Part shown: piece after piece, positions 26,374 to 35,588 of the stretch
Layout of the letters: every line of letters begins with the position of its first letter
How positions within the stretch are numbered: position 1 is the stretch's first letter
NCBI GenBank assembly: GCA_029203185.1
Contig: CP119310.1
Coordinates: 248,001 to 312,000 of the forward strand
Origin: Candidatus Chryseobacterium colombiense
Lineage (GTDB): Bacteria; Bacteroidota; Bacteroidia; Flavobacteriales; Weeksellaceae
Length of the DNA: 64,000 bases
Reading direction: 5' to 3'
Translations under genes and position numbers: made by a program
Notes under the pieces: model-generated
Database searches by the model: none
What the model was told of the DNA's origin: nothing
Seen by the model: the letters and a program-made list of their open reading frames with translations, nothing else

Positions 26374-28530
26374 ATGAAGAAAATTACAGTTGGAGCGTTA
26401 TTGCTCTCAATGATGTTTGTGGGTGTTAATGCACAATCTTTAAAATCGCCGGACGGAAAATTTGAAATGGATTTTCAGATAAAGCAGGGAGTTCCTTATT
26501 ATAATCTTAAATACAATGGTAAAACAGTTGTTGAAGATTCTAAATTGGGATTGAGATTATTTAAAGATGCTTCAATAAAATTTGCCTCAGAAATTGCCAA
26601 ACCGGAAGATGCTAAATTCGACTTAAACAATGGTTTTACAAAAGTTGATGAAAAACGTGATTCAAAAAATGAAACTTGGCAGCCGGTTTTAGGGGAAAAG
26701 AAAAATTATATCAATCAGTATAATGAATTGGCGGTTACGCTGAATCAGGCTTCTACCGATAGAAGCATTGTGGTAAAATTCAGATTGTTCAATGATGGTT
26801 TAGGATTCAGATATGAATTTCCTCAACAGAAAAACCTGAACTATTTCACCATTCGTGAAGAAGATTCTGAAATTGATTTCCCGACAGATATGAAAGCCTG
26901 GTGGATTGTTGCAGATTACGATTCCCAGGAATATAAATACCAGGAAACAAAAGTTTCTGAAATTCCGGCAAGATGGCCTCAAGCAGCCGATGCGAATGCG
27001 TCTCAGACTTTAATTAAAAATGCGGTTCAGTCTCCTGTAATGCTGAAAAGAGAAGGAAAAGAGCCTTTGTATATCAATGTTGCTGAAGCTGCAGTTCTGA
27101 ATTATCCGGCTTCTCACCTTGAAGTGGATGCTCAGAATTTTAAATTTAAAACACACCTGACAGCGGATAGACAAGGAGCGAAAGGATATATTCAGACCCC
27201 TTCTGTTACTCCATGGAGAACAATTATTGTATCGCCAAAAGCAGAAGAAGTAATGGCGTCTAAAATGATCTTCAACCTAAATGAGCCTACTAAATACAAA
27301 GATACTTCTTATATTCACCCTACAAAATATATGGGAGTTTGGTGGGAAATGATCATCGGAAAATCTCAATGGGCGTATTCAACAGCAGAAAATGTACACT
27401 TGGATACAACCGATTTTACGAAGCTGACTCCAAACGGAAAACATGCGGCGAATAATACAAAAGTAAAAGAATACATTGATTTCGCTGCAGAAAATGGTTT
27501 CCAGGGCTTATTGATCGAAGGTTGGAATATCGGTTGGGAAGACTGGTTTGGCCATTCAAAAGAATTTGTTTTCGACTTTATCACGCCTTATCCGGATTTT
27601 AATATCAAAGAATTAAACGATTATGCGCACTCAAAGGGAATTAAATTAATCATGCACCACGAAACTTCAGGTTCAGCTACGAACTATGAAAGATGGGCAG
27701 ATAAAGCATTCCAGCTGATGAACAAATATGGGTATGACGCTGTGAAAACCGGCTATGTTGGAGATATTATTCCAAGAGGTGAACACCATTATTCTCAATG
27801 GACGATCAACCATTTCTACAGAATTGCGGAGAAAGCTAATGAATATAAGATCATGGTAAATTCTCATGAATCTGTACGTCCTACAGGAGAAAGCCGTACT
27901 TATCCTAACTATATTTCTGCGGAGGCTGCACGTGGTACGGAATATGAAGCTTTCGGAGGAAATAATCCGGATCACCAGACTATTCTTCCGTTTACAAGAT
28001 GGATGGGAGGTTCTATGGATTATACGCCGGGGATTTTCCAGACAAAATTGGATTACTATTTCCCCGGAGATACACGTTTCGTGAAAACTACGTTGGTAAA
28101 ACAGTTAGCATTGTATGTAACAATGTATATGCCTCTTCAGATGGCTGCAGACTTACCGGAAAACTATAAGAAGCATATGGATGCTTTTCAGTTTATTAAA
28201 GATGTGGCAGCGGACTGGGATGATACGAAGATCTTATCAGCAGAACCTGGAGATTATATCGTAACAGCCAGAAAAGCTAAAGGAACTGAAAATTGGTTTG
28301 TAGGAGGAATTACCGATGAAAATAAACGAGATTATACCGTAGATTTCTCTTTCCTGGATAAAGGACAGAAATATGAAGCAACGATCTATGAAGATGGAAA
28401 AGATGCAGATTATATCAACAATCCTCAAAGCTATAATATCTACAAAAAACAGATTACAAGCAAGTCTAAGATGAATTTTAAAATGGCAAGAAGCGGAGGT
28501 TTTGCAATCTCTATAAAGCCTGTAAAATAA
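26374..28530 (+). CDS. GH97 alpha-glucosidase (SusB-like)
   Basis: 718 residues with signal peptide (MKKITVGALLLSMMFVGVNAQ). N-terminal beta-supersandwich, then the (beta/alpha)8 barrel with WNIGWEDWFG, GIKLIMHHETSG (Glu about 430) and VNSHESVRPTG ... AEAARGTEYEAFGG. These Glu residues match the calcium/catalytic set of the inverting SusB type rather than the retaining alpha-galactosidase type. It releases glucose from maltodextrins in the periplasm. Confidence 0.96.
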   Translation: MKKITVGALLLSMMFVGVNAQSLKSPDGKFEMDFQIKQGVPYYNLKYNGKTVVEDSKLGLRLFKDASIKFASEIAKPEDAKFDLNNGFTKVDEKRDSKNETWQPVLGEKKNYINQYNELAVTLNQASTDRSIVVKFRLFNDGLGFRYEFPQQKNLNYFTIREEDSEIDFPTDMKAWWIVADYDSQEYKYQETKVSEIPARWPQAADANASQTLIKNAVQSPVMLKREGKEPLYINVAEAAVLNYPASHLEVDAQNFKFKTHLTADRQGAKGYIQTPSVTPWRTIIVSPKAEEVMASKMIFNLNEPTKYKDTSYIHPTKYMGVWWEMIIGKSQWAYSTAENVHLDTTDFTKLTPNGKHAANNTKVKEYIDFAAENGFQGLLIEGWNIGWEDWFGHSKEFVFDFITPYPDFNIKELNDYAHSKGIKLIMHHETSGSATNYERWADKAFQLMNKYGYDAVKTGYVGDIIPRGEHHYSQWTINHFYRIAEKANEYKIMVNSHESVRPTGESRTYPNYISAEAARGTEYEAFGGNNPDHQTILPFTRWMGGSMDYTPGIFQTKLDYYFPGDTRFVKTTLVKQLALYVTMYMPLQMAADLPENYKKHMDAFQFIKDVAADWDDTKILSAEPGDYIVTARKAKGTENWFVGGITDENKRDYTVDFSFLDKGQKYEATIYEDGKDADYINNPQSYNIYKKQITSKSKMNFKMARSGGFAISIKPVK

Positions 28531-28549
28531 AAATATTTCTTAACTTTAT

Positions 28550-28583
28550 AATCCTTAAAGGCAAAACCTTTAAGGATTTTTTA
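28550..28583 (+). terminator. Terminator after the GH97 gene
   Basis: Perfect 12-bp stem AATCCTTAAAGG / CCTTTAAGGATT (28550-28561, 28567-28578) with CAAAA loop and T-run. Confidence 0.85.
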
Positions 28584-28644
28584 TGGGTACTGACTTATTT
28601 CTTTTTTTTAAATGACTCACTGAAAATTAACAAGCAAAATCTTT

Positions 28645-30501
28645 ATGAAAAAAATATATACAATTATTGCACTTTCAGTAGCTGCAGTTGTCTTTTCTCA
28701 AAAACCATTAGACAAGGTAGAGCCGGCGTTCTGGTGGAAAGGAATGAAAAATCCTGAACTTCAGATCTTGGTATATGGAAAAGATATTGCCAAAAATGAA
28801 ATTGAACTTTCGGACGGTGTTCAGATTAAAAATATACAAAAAGTTGAAAACCCAAATTATGTTTTTGTAACGGTAAATACTAATGAAATCAACGTTCCGA
28901 AGTTTAAAATTACCGTTAAGAACGGGAAAAAAAATATAGATGCTTACACCTACGAATTAAAGCAGAGAAATCCGGGTTCTGCCAACAGACAATCTTTTAC
29001 CTCAAAAGATGTCATGTATCTGATCATGCCTGATCGTTTTGCAAATGGTGACGAAAAAAATGATTCTAATCCACATTTAACGGAAAAAGCAAACAGAAGT
29101 CTTCCTAATGGCCGTCATGGAGGAGATTTAAGAGGTGTTATCAACAATCTTGATTATATTCAGAACTTAGGGGCTACATCCGTTTGGTTAACGCCGGTGA
29201 ACGAAGATAACGAAAAGGTGTATTCCTATCATGGATATGCCCAGACAGATCTGTATAAAATTGATGCACGCTACGGAACCAATGAAGAGTACAAAGAACT
29301 TTCACAAAAATTAAATAGGCGGAATATGAAACTGGTGATGGATTATGTAACCAATCACTGGGGAGTTTCACACTGGATGATTCAGGATTTACCGACAAAG
29401 GATTGGATTCACTGGTTTACCGATGGAGAGAATGGTTTTAAACGATCTAATTATAAAACCACAACCCAGTTTGATACCAATGCCTCTGAAATAGATAAAA
29501 AGCTGGCTTTAGACGGATGGTTTGATACCACGATGCCCGATATTAATCAGAAAAACCCGTTGGTTCTTAAATATTTGACACAAAATGCAATCTGGTGGAT
29601 AGAATATGCTGAATTGGGTGGCTTTCGCGTAGATACCTATCCTTACAATGACAAAGAAGCCATGGCAAAATGGGCCAAAGCCATCACTGATGAATATCCG
29701 AATTTTAATATCGTGGGTGAAACCTGGCTGTACACAGCTGGACAAATATCTGCTTGGCAAAAAGATTCCAAAACGGGAGAAGCAGCAAATTATAACTCTT
29801 ATTTACCTTCTGTAATGGATTTTATGCTCTATGGAGACTTACCAAAAGCGTTAAAGGAAAAAGAAGGTTGGGATTCCGGATTGGTAAAGATATACAATGT
29901 TTTCACAAGCGATTTTCTGTATCCCAATATTAATAATGTGATGGTTTTCTTTGAAAATCACGATACCGAAAGATGGAATGAGATTTTCAATGCAGATCCG
30001 AAAGCCTATAAATTAGGATTAACATTAATTTCTACTGTCCGCGGAATTCCACAAATTTATTATGGTTCCGAAATAGGAATGCGTGGAGATAAAAACAAAA
30101 GAGGGGATGCGGATATCAGAAGGGATTTTCCGGGAGGCTGGAAATCTGATCATCAAAATGCCTTTAATCTTGCTTCCCAAACCCCTGAACAAAAAGAATT
30201 TTATCAGTTTACTCAGAAATTATTAAACTGGAGAAAAGATAAAGAAGTCATTCATACCGGAAAAACTAAAAATTTCGTTCCTCAGAATAATGTTTTTGTG
30301 TATTTTCGATATAATGAAAAAGAAAGTGTGATGGTTGTTTTAAATAACAATGAAAAAGAAGAAACATTGGATCTGAAACATTTTGAGGAATCTTTAAAAG
30401 GATTTTCAAAAGGAAAAGACATCATTTCCGACAAAGAATTTTCATTACAAAACAACTTGACCATACCCGCAAAAACATCGATGGTTGTTGAATTGAAATA
30501 A
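28645..30501 (+). CDS. GH13 alpha-amylase/neopullulanase (SusA-like)
   Basis: 618 residues, signal peptide ending VVFSQ. An N-terminal cyclomaltodextrinase-type Ig domain (FWWKGMKNPELQILVYGKDI) precedes the GH13 barrel: YLIMPDRFANGD, DYVTNHWG, GGFRVDTYP (nucleophile Asp about 329), VGETW (acid/base Glu about 358) and ENHDTER (transition-state Asp about 438). A C-terminal beta domain follows. Together with the GH97 enzyme it converts imported starch fragments to maltose and glucose in the periplasm. Confidence 0.96.
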   Translation: MKKIYTIIALSVAAVVFSQKPLDKVEPAFWWKGMKNPELQILVYGKDIAKNEIELSDGVQIKNIQKVENPNYVFVTVNTNEINVPKFKITVKNGKKNIDAYTYELKQRNPGSANRQSFTSKDVMYLIMPDRFANGDEKNDSNPHLTEKANRSLPNGRHGGDLRGVINNLDYIQNLGATSVWLTPVNEDNEKVYSYHGYAQTDLYKIDARYGTNEEYKELSQKLNRRNMKLVMDYVTNHWGVSHWMIQDLPTKDWIHWFTDGENGFKRSNYKTTTQFDTNASEIDKKLALDGWFDTTMPDINQKNPLVLKYLTQNAIWWIEYAELGGFRVDTYPYNDKEAMAKWAKAITDEYPNFNIVGETWLYTAGQISAWQKDSKTGEAANYNSYLPSVMDFMLYGDLPKALKEKEGWDSGLVKIYNVFTSDFLYPNINNVMVFFENHDTERWNEIFNADPKAYKLGLTLISTVRGIPQIYYGSEIGMRGDKNKRGDADIRRDFPGGWKSDHQNAFNLASQTPEQKEFYQFTQKLLNWRKDKEVIHTGKTKNFVPQNNVFVYFRYNEKESVMVVLNNNEKEETLDLKHFEESLKGFSKGKDIISDKEFSLQNNLTIPAKTSMVVELK

Positions 30502-30519
30502 AATACAAATATTTTCACA

Positions 30520-30635
30520 AATTTAACAATCAAATCTTTGTGATCTTAGTTAAGTTAAACGCCTTTGCGAACTTAAAAACAGTTAGTAGTTAAAAAGAAA
30601 CTTTGCGCTCTTTGCGTTAAAAAATAAAATTTAAA
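30520..30635. repeat. Degenerate CTTTGCG-type intergenic repeats
   Basis: Four related short units (ATCTTTGTGATCTT, GCCTTTGCGAACTTAA, AACTTTGCGCTC, CTTTGCGTTAAA) lie in the gap before the NTF2-like gene. They resemble each other but nothing coding. Possibly remnants of a genome-dispersed repeat; relation to regulation unknown. Confidence 0.4.
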
Positions 30636-30650
30636 AGTTTATAATTAAAT

Positions 30651-31163
30651 ATGAAAAAAACTACAATATTCTTTGCATTCATAGTATTCGTACTGAGCTT
30701 TACCACTATTTCAGCCCAGGCAAAATTTGAAAAAGAAAAAACAGAGATCAGAACAATGCTTGATGGTTTTAATGTTGCTGCTGCAAAAGCTGATTTCAAT
30801 ACGTATTTTAATTATTTTGCTGATGCATCTACATTTATTGGGACAGATGCCACCGAAGTCTGGGATAAGAAAGCATTTATGATCTGGGCAAAACCTTATT
30901 TTGATAAAAAAAGAACCTGGAATTTTACTTCATTAAAAAGAAATATCTATTTCAGTAAAGACGGAAAGTTCGCTTGGTTTGATGAATTATTGGATACCCA
31001 AATGAAAATCTGCCGTGGTTCAGGAGTTGTTGAGAAAATAAAAGGCCAGTGGAAACTCAAGCAATATGTTCTTTCTGTAACCGTTCCTAATGAGGTGGTA
31101 GATAAAGTGGTGGTGGAAAAGACGCCGATCGAAGATGTATTAATCCAAAAACTGAAAAAATAA
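30651..31163 (+). CDS. NTF2-like (SnoaL/DUF4440-type) periplasmic protein
   Basis: 170 residues with a signal peptide (FVLSFTTISAQ). The helix EIRTMLDGFNVAAAKADFNTYFNYFADASTFIGTDATEVW and the following strands (FAWFDELLDTQ, GQWKLKQYVLSVTVPNE) fit the cone-shaped NTF2 fold, usually a ligand-binding or small catalytic pocket. Its stop codon overlaps the ATG of the MFS transporter by 1 nt, so the two are translationally coupled and presumably both serve maltodextrin use. No specific function is known. Confidence 0.82.
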   Translation: MKKTTIFFAFIVFVLSFTTISAQAKFEKEKTEIRTMLDGFNVAAAKADFNTYFNYFADASTFIGTDATEVWDKKAFMIWAKPYFDKKRTWNFTSLKRNIYFSKDGKFAWFDELLDTQMKICRGSGVVEKIKGQWKLKQYVLSVTVPNEVVDKVVVEKTPIEDVLIQKLKK

Positions 31164-32581
31164 TGGCAGAAATGTTGGGAAGATATGATGAAGGTAAATC
31201 GATAGGCAAGGAAAAGCCAAATTTATCGATACTTCACATCATCAATATGAGCATGGGGTTTTTGGGAATTCAAATGGCTTTTGGGTTACAAAACGGAAAT
31301 GCAAGCCGGATCTTGGCCAATTTCGGAGCTGATGTTCATGAATTATCTTGGTTTTGGCTGGTTGCACCCGTTACTGGATTGATTGTTCAGCCTATTATTG
31401 GGCACATGGGCGACAATACCTGGAGTCCGCTGGGAAGAAGAAAACCTTATTTTTTAATTGGAGCGATTTTATGTGCCATTGGTTTGGTGATGCTTCCGAA
31501 CGCTGCTTCCGCAACCCAAATGATGGCGGCGAATGTTCTATTATTGGCGGTCATTTTTCTGGCTATGATGGATGCTTCAATTAATGTAGCGATGGAGCCT
31601 TTTCGTGCACTCGTTGGAGATATGTTGCCAAAACATCAGGGAACTATAGGTTTTTCTGTTCAGACTATTTTAATTGGAATTGGAGCGGTTATTGGTTCTG
31701 AGTTGCCGAATTGGTTGACCAGAATAGGGGTTTCTAACGAGGCTCCGAAAGGATTTGTAGCAGATAATGTGATCTATGCATTTTATATTGGGGCTGCCGT
31801 TTTAATTTTATCAATTCTTTATACAATTTTTACAACCAAAGAATATTCGCCGAAGGAATTTGCGGAATTTTCAGGAGAGAAAAAAGAACAAGATCAGACC
31901 TCAAAGTTTACAGATATTTTCAAAGATTTTTCAAATATACCTTCCCAGATGAAAAGATTGGGAGTAGTTCAGTTTTTTTCATGGTTTGCACTGTTTACCA
32001 TGTGGGTATTTACAACCAGTGCTTTAGCGACCCATCATTTTGGACTTTCACCTGATGATACCCATTCTGTAGAATTTAATAAAGCAGGAGATTTAACAGG
32101 AAGTTTATTTGGAAGCTATAATTTTTATGCTATTTTCTTTGCTTTTGCTTTGACACCGATTGCTAAATTTATTGGAAAAAAACAAACTCATGCCTTAGCT
32201 TTGGCTTGTGGAGGATTGGGTCTGATTTCAATGTATTTTATTAAAGATATTAATAACTTATGGATTTCAATGATCGGATTGGGATTTGCTTGGGCAAGTA
32301 TTTTAGCAATGCCTTATGCCATGCTGATAGATTCCATTCCGCAACATAAGATGGGAGTATATATGGGGATTTTTAATTTTTTTATTGTAATTCCTCAGAT
32401 TATTAATGGGATTTTTGGAGGACCTATTGTAAGTGGTATTTTTGGAAAGCAAGCCATTGATTATATCGTTGTCGGGGGGATTTGTATGCTTTTAGGATCA
32501 ATACTAACCTTATTTTTCATTAAATCTGAAGCCGAAACTCCGAAAGAAATTGAAGAAGAAATTAAGCAGGTTCATTTTTAA
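31163..32581 (+). CDS. MFS sugar transporter, SLC45/maltose type
   Basis: 472 residues, 12 predicted helices. MSMGFLGIQMAFGLQNGNASRIL and GDNTWSPLGRRKPYFLIG match the Bacteroidota maltose/sucrose-type MFS (SLC45-like) carriers that import maltose across the inner membrane. It completes the path from SusCD through GH13/GH97 to the cytoplasm. Starts within the stop codon of the NTF2-like gene; a strong terminator ends the locus. Confidence 0.92.
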   Translation: MAEMLGRYDEGKSIGKEKPNLSILHIINMSMGFLGIQMAFGLQNGNASRILANFGADVHELSWFWLVAPVTGLIVQPIIGHMGDNTWSPLGRRKPYFLIGAILCAIGLVMLPNAASATQMMAANVLLLAVIFLAMMDASINVAMEPFRALVGDMLPKHQGTIGFSVQTILIGIGAVIGSELPNWLTRIGVSNEAPKGFVADNVIYAFYIGAAVLILSILYTIFTTKEYSPKEFAEFSGEKKEQDQTSKFTDIFKDFSNIPSQMKRLGVVQFFSWFALFTMWVFTTSALATHHFGLSPDDTHSVEFNKAGDLTGSLFGSYNFYAIFFAFALTPIAKFIGKKQTHALALACGGLGLISMYFIKDINNLWISMIGLGFAWASILAMPYAMLIDSIPQHKMGVYMGIFNFFIVIPQIINGIFGGPIVSGIFGKQAIDYIVVGGICMLLGSILTLFFIKSEAETPKEIEEEIKQVHF

Positions 32582-32615
32582 ATTACAAGGCAGATAAAAA
32601 TATAAATATCAATGA

Positions 32616-32658
32616 TTAATAAAGGTGATAAGAGATTTTTTCTTATCACCTTTATTAA
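32616..32658 (+). terminator. Terminator of the maltodextrin locus
   Basis: Perfect 18-bp stem (32616-32633 with 32641-32658, arms starting TTAATAAAGGTGATAAGA) and a 7-nt loop. It lacks a long T-run, so it may also act as an mRNA-stabilising hairpin. Confidence 0.75.
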
Positions 32659-32705
32659 TTAATATACCTTTAATTTTATAAATAGTTTTTTTTCAATAAA
32701 ATCAA

Positions 32706-32713
32706 TATATTTG
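32706..32713 (+). promoter_or_regulatory. -7 box of the collagen-like gene
   Basis: TATATTTG about 40 nt before ATG 32753; no clear TTG partner. Confidence 0.5.
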
Positions 32714-32752
32714 TGATTACTTTTTACCAAAATTAAAAAACTAACGAAAAAC

Positions 32753-33940
32753 ATGAAAAAAAAACTACTTTTTGTAGCTATTCTTGCCAGTGTAGCTACT
32801 GTAAGTGCTCAAACTGGCAATGTGGGAATTAATACTCAGCAACCTACCGAAACTTTAGATGTTAATGGAACTTTACGTGTTCGTGCATTAACCGATGGCA
32901 GCAGTTCTTCTACTTATGATCAGGTTTTGGTGATGAAAACAGACGGAACAATAGGTAAAGCTTCAAGGTCCTCTTTGGGAAGTTCTTCTTTTAATGCTTT
33001 AGTAAAAACTACCATTGAACCTGCAGGTATACATTGCAGTACAGGTGGATTGAAGGTTGAAAGCGGACAGGATACGAATGCTAACGGTGTTCTTGATGCA
33101 TCAGAGGTTACATCTACAAATTATGTTTGTAATGGAGCACAGGGAGTGCAAGGGATACAGGGGGTTCAAGGTCCACAAGGTGCAACAGGACCTACTGGTG
33201 CAACAGGAGTGGGATTAACAAATGGAACAGCAGGAGGGCAAGTTTATTTAACCAGTTCTGTTTCTCCATATTCTCCTCAGGCTCCCCAAACTGCGTCTGG
33301 CGATGTGCTGATTAGCAGTACAGCGGTGACTACCATTGCAAATAATGCCATTACTACAGCGAAAGTTGCGGATAATGCCATTACTTTAGCTAAGATATCT
33401 GCAACAGGAACTAAAGATAATACAACCTATCTGCGAGGAGACGGGACTTGGGCAACTCCATCAGGAAGCGGTTCTTCCGGAGGTGAAGGGTTAGGAAGAT
33501 TGGTAGATGCAAACAATCAGCTGATTGGATATGTACAAAGTATAGGAACTAGTAATTATGTTATTAAAACCAGTAATGGATATATTACTACTATTAATGT
33601 TGACGGTACTTTTCCAGGACTTCAAAGTTATTATGGAGATTCATCATGTAGTGGTACCATAAAATATATTAATTCAGGAAATAATACACTGCAAAATAGA
33701 AATGGGAAATATTTGTATTATGAAGGAACAACCGGCAAATTCTTTAAAATAGATAATGTGAATGCAAACGGATATGCGACAAATGTAGCAATGTCTGGGA
33801 TAGGATATTTATATCAGGTTGCAGGTACTTGTTCTCCATCTTCATCAACAAATTTTGGTTGGAAAGTTGAAACTACAGAAACAACCCGTGCGACTATTGG
33901 CTTACCGGCTACCATTACACTTCCGCTGACCTTACAGTAA
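32753..33940 (+). CDS. Secreted collagen-like/fibre-like surface protein
   Basis: 395 residues. Signal peptide, then TGNVGINTQQPTETLDVNGTLRVR, almost identical to the partial protein at the left window edge. A small EF-hand-like module follows (GLKVESGQDTNANGVLDASE, with Asp/Asn spacing suited to calcium), then a short collagen-like run of Gly-X-Y triplets (GVQGPQGATGPTGATG, about 130-155), a NAITTAKVADNAITLAKI repeat typical of fibre proteins, and a novel C-terminal domain with two Cys. Probably a surface fibre or adhesin; no T9SS domain seen. Confidence 0.85.
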   Translation: MKKKLLFVAILASVATVSAQTGNVGINTQQPTETLDVNGTLRVRALTDGSSSSTYDQVLVMKTDGTIGKASRSSLGSSSFNALVKTTIEPAGIHCSTGGLKVESGQDTNANGVLDASEVTSTNYVCNGAQGVQGIQGVQGPQGATGPTGATGVGLTNGTAGGQVYLTSSVSPYSPQAPQTASGDVLISSTAVTTIANNAITTAKVADNAITLAKISATGTKDNTTYLRGDGTWATPSGSGSSGGEGLGRLVDANNQLIGYVQSIGTSNYVIKTSNGYITTINVDGTFPGLQSYYGDSSCSGTIKYINSGNNTLQNRNGKYLYYEGTTGKFFKIDNVNANGYATNVAMSGIGYLYQVAGTCSPSSSTNFGWKVETTETTRATIGLPATITLPLTLQ

Positions 33941-33958
33941 ATAAAAATAAAATTTGAT

Positions 33959-33992
33959 AAAAAGCGAATTCAATCTGAATTCGCTTTTTTTT
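33959..33992 (+). terminator. Terminator after the collagen-like gene
   Basis: Stem AAAAAGCGAATTCA / TGAATTCGCTTTTT with a 3-nt loop and T-run. Confidence 0.85.
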
Positions 33993-34078
33993 ATAAATGT
34001 ATAGAATAGTAAATTCAGTCAAACTACACTTGGAATCCTTTCTTACCTTACATCAACATAATTCACGTTCACACGCTG

Positions 34079-34086
34079 TACATTTG
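34079..34086 (+). promoter_or_regulatory. -7 box of the pirin gene
   Basis: TACATTTG, 19 nt before ATG 34106; -33 TTG not evident. Confidence 0.5.
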
Positions 34087-34105
34087 TATCATAAATAATC
34101 ACAAT

Positions 34106-34834
34106 ATGAAAACAGTATATCATAAAGCAGATACAAGAGGCCATGCCAATCACGGATGGCTAAATTCTTATCACACATTTAGCTTTGCAAATTATCAAAA
34201 TCAGGAAAGAACACATTTCGGAGTATTGAGAGTATTAAATGATGATACCGTTACCCAGGGAATGGGGTTTGGAACACACCCTCATAGAGATATGGAGATC
34301 ATTTCAATTCCTTTGGAAGGAGATCTTGAACATAAAGATTCGATGGGAACAACTGCCGTTATTAAAAAAGGAGAAATCCAGGTAATGAGTGCGGGAACAG
34401 GAGTTATGCACAGCGAATACAATAAAAATAAAGATCAGGCTGTGAAATTTTTACAAATCTGGGTTTTCCCTAGAGAAGTAGGAGCTGAGCCGAGATATGA
34501 CCAGAAAAGTATTAAAGAAGGAGAGAAAATCAACGGGTTTCAGCAGATTTTATCACCAAATAAAAATGACGATGGAGTTTGGATTCATCAGGATGCTTGG
34601 TTTAATTTAGCTAATTTTACCAAAGGAAACGGTAAAAATTATACACTTAACAAAAAAGGAAACGGAGTCTATGCTTTTGTACTGAAAGGGAGCGCCAAAG
34701 TTGGAGACAGAATTCTAAATGAAAGAGACGGTTTGGGAATCTGGGATACCCAAAGTTTCAATATAGAAGCTGTTGAGGATACTGAAATCCTTTTAATGGA
34801 AGTTCCTATGGAATTACCGTCTTACCTTAAATAA
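34106..34834 (+). CDS. Pirin family protein (bicupin)
   Basis: 242 residues, two cupin domains. The N-terminal cupin keeps the metal ligands HPHRDME and the MHSEYN motif typical of pirin/YhhW. YhhW has quercetin 2,3-dioxygenase activity in vitro, but the physiological role in bacteria is unclear. It is followed 40 nt later by an FMN reductase, and the pair could act in redox stress or aromatic compound turnover (inference). Confidence 0.93.
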   Translation: MKTVYHKADTRGHANHGWLNSYHTFSFANYQNQERTHFGVLRVLNDDTVTQGMGFGTHPHRDMEIISIPLEGDLEHKDSMGTTAVIKKGEIQVMSAGTGVMHSEYNKNKDQAVKFLQIWVFPREVGAEPRYDQKSIKEGEKINGFQQILSPNKNDDGVWIHQDAWFNLANFTKGNGKNYTLNKKGNGVYAFVLKGSAKVGDRILNERDGLGIWDTQSFNIEAVEDTEILLMEVPMELPSYLK

Positions 34835-34838
34835 TATG

Positions 34839-34846
34839 TAAATTTG
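34839..34846 (+). promoter_or_regulatory. -7 box of the FMN reductase gene
   Basis: TAAATTTG, 28 nt before ATG 34875, directly after the pirin stop codon; no -33 TTG. Confidence 0.4.
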
Positions 34847-34874
34847 TACCTTTAAATAATAAGATCATAATAGA

Positions 34875-35426
34875 ATGAAAATTTTAGCAATAGCAGGAAG
34901 TAATTCCGAAACATCAATTAATAAATTATTAGTTTCTTATGCAACTTCATTAATTGAAAATGCAGAAGTGGAAATCGTTGACATGAACGATTTTGAAATG
35001 CCGATTTACAAACATCAGAGAGAAGTAGAAAACGGAGTTCCTCAGCAGGCTGTAGATTTTGCAGCGAAAATAGATGCCGCGGATTTACTTTTAGTTTCTT
35101 TGTCTGAGCATAACGGAACCTATTCAACTGCATTCAAAAATGTGTTTGATTGGACTTCAAGAATTAAAAACAGAGCAGTGTGGAATGAAGTTCCGATGCT
35201 ATTAATGGCTACAGCTCCCGGAGGAAGAGGTGGTTTAGGAGTTTTGGAAGCTGCGGAAAAACGTTTTCCTTTGCATGGAGGAAATATCGTAGATACTTTT
35301 ACGCTTCCTTTCTTTAACGATAATTTCGATAAAGAAGCCGGTAAAATTTCTAATGAAGAAAAAGATAGTGAATTAAGAGATAAAATCAAGAAGATTTCTG
35401 CCATCGAATCTATCCTTGAAAAATAG
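34875..35426 (+). CDS. NADPH-dependent FMN reductase family protein
   Basis: 183 residues, flavodoxin-like fold. FMN phosphate loop AGSNSETSINKLL at 7-19, and LLVSLSEHNGTYSTAFKNVFDW and TAPGGRGGLGVL, which bind FMN in this family. These dimeric cytoplasmic enzymes reduce quinones, azo compounds or free flavin with NAD(P)H. Its upstream neighbour is pirin; function beyond the family is open. Confidence 0.93.
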   Translation: MKILAIAGSNSETSINKLLVSYATSLIENAEVEIVDMNDFEMPIYKHQREVENGVPQQAVDFAAKIDAADLLLVSLSEHNGTYSTAFKNVFDWTSRIKNRAVWNEVPMLLMATAPGGRGGLGVLEAAEKRFPLHGGNIVDTFTLPFFNDNFDKEAGKISNEEKDSELRDKIKKISAIESILEK

Positions 35427-35428
35427 AT

Positions 35429-35458
35429 TTGAAAATTAATATAAAATTAATATCTTTG
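35429..35458 (+). promoter_or_regulatory. Promoter of the purM leader unit
   Basis: TTG (35429-35431), 19-nt spacer, TATCTTTG (35451-35458): a full consensus match. Transcription is expected to start about 10 nt before the small ORF at 35473. Confidence 0.75.
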
Positions 35459-35472
35459 CAAAAAGAAAAAAG

Positions 35473-35547
35473 ATGAAAATTCAGACGTCCTTTAATCCGT
35501 GTTTTTCCAAAAAAGGGAATATTGTGGGCTCTGAAATTCTGAGATAA
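35473..35547 (+). CDS. 24-residue leader peptide/small ORF upstream of purM
   Basis: ATG 35473, stop TAA 35545-35547. The peptide starts MKIQTSFNPCFSKKG and ends GSEILR. It has its own consensus promoter and an A-rich AAAGAAAAAAG stretch before the ATG, and is followed 8 nt later by an intrinsic terminator. This is the layout of a transcription-attenuation leader, but the codon content shows no obvious run of one amino acid, and purine control by a leader peptide is not a known mechanism. It may instead be a small protein gene or merely part of a structured RNA. Not recognised from any family. Confidence 0.45.
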   Translation: MKIQTSFNPCFSKKGNIVGSEILR

Positions 35548-35554
35548 AACAACG

Positions 35555-35588
35555 GCCGATAATCTACCAAGATTGTCGGCTTTTTTGT
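35555..35588 (+). terminator. Intrinsic terminator between the leader ORF and purM
   Basis: Stem GCCGATAATCT / AGATTGTCGGC (35555-35565, 35570-35580, one A-C mismatch that is not stabilised and ten pairs) followed by TTTTTT. The left arm can alternatively pair with ATTGTGGGC (35521-35529) in 8 of 9 positions, giving a mutually exclusive structure. Confidence 0.75.

Noticed and set aside
35459..35588. Known purine riboswitch or ykkC-type element before purM
   Set aside because: I could not see the conserved purine-aptamer junctions or ykkC motifs; only the terminator and the alternative pairing are supported.
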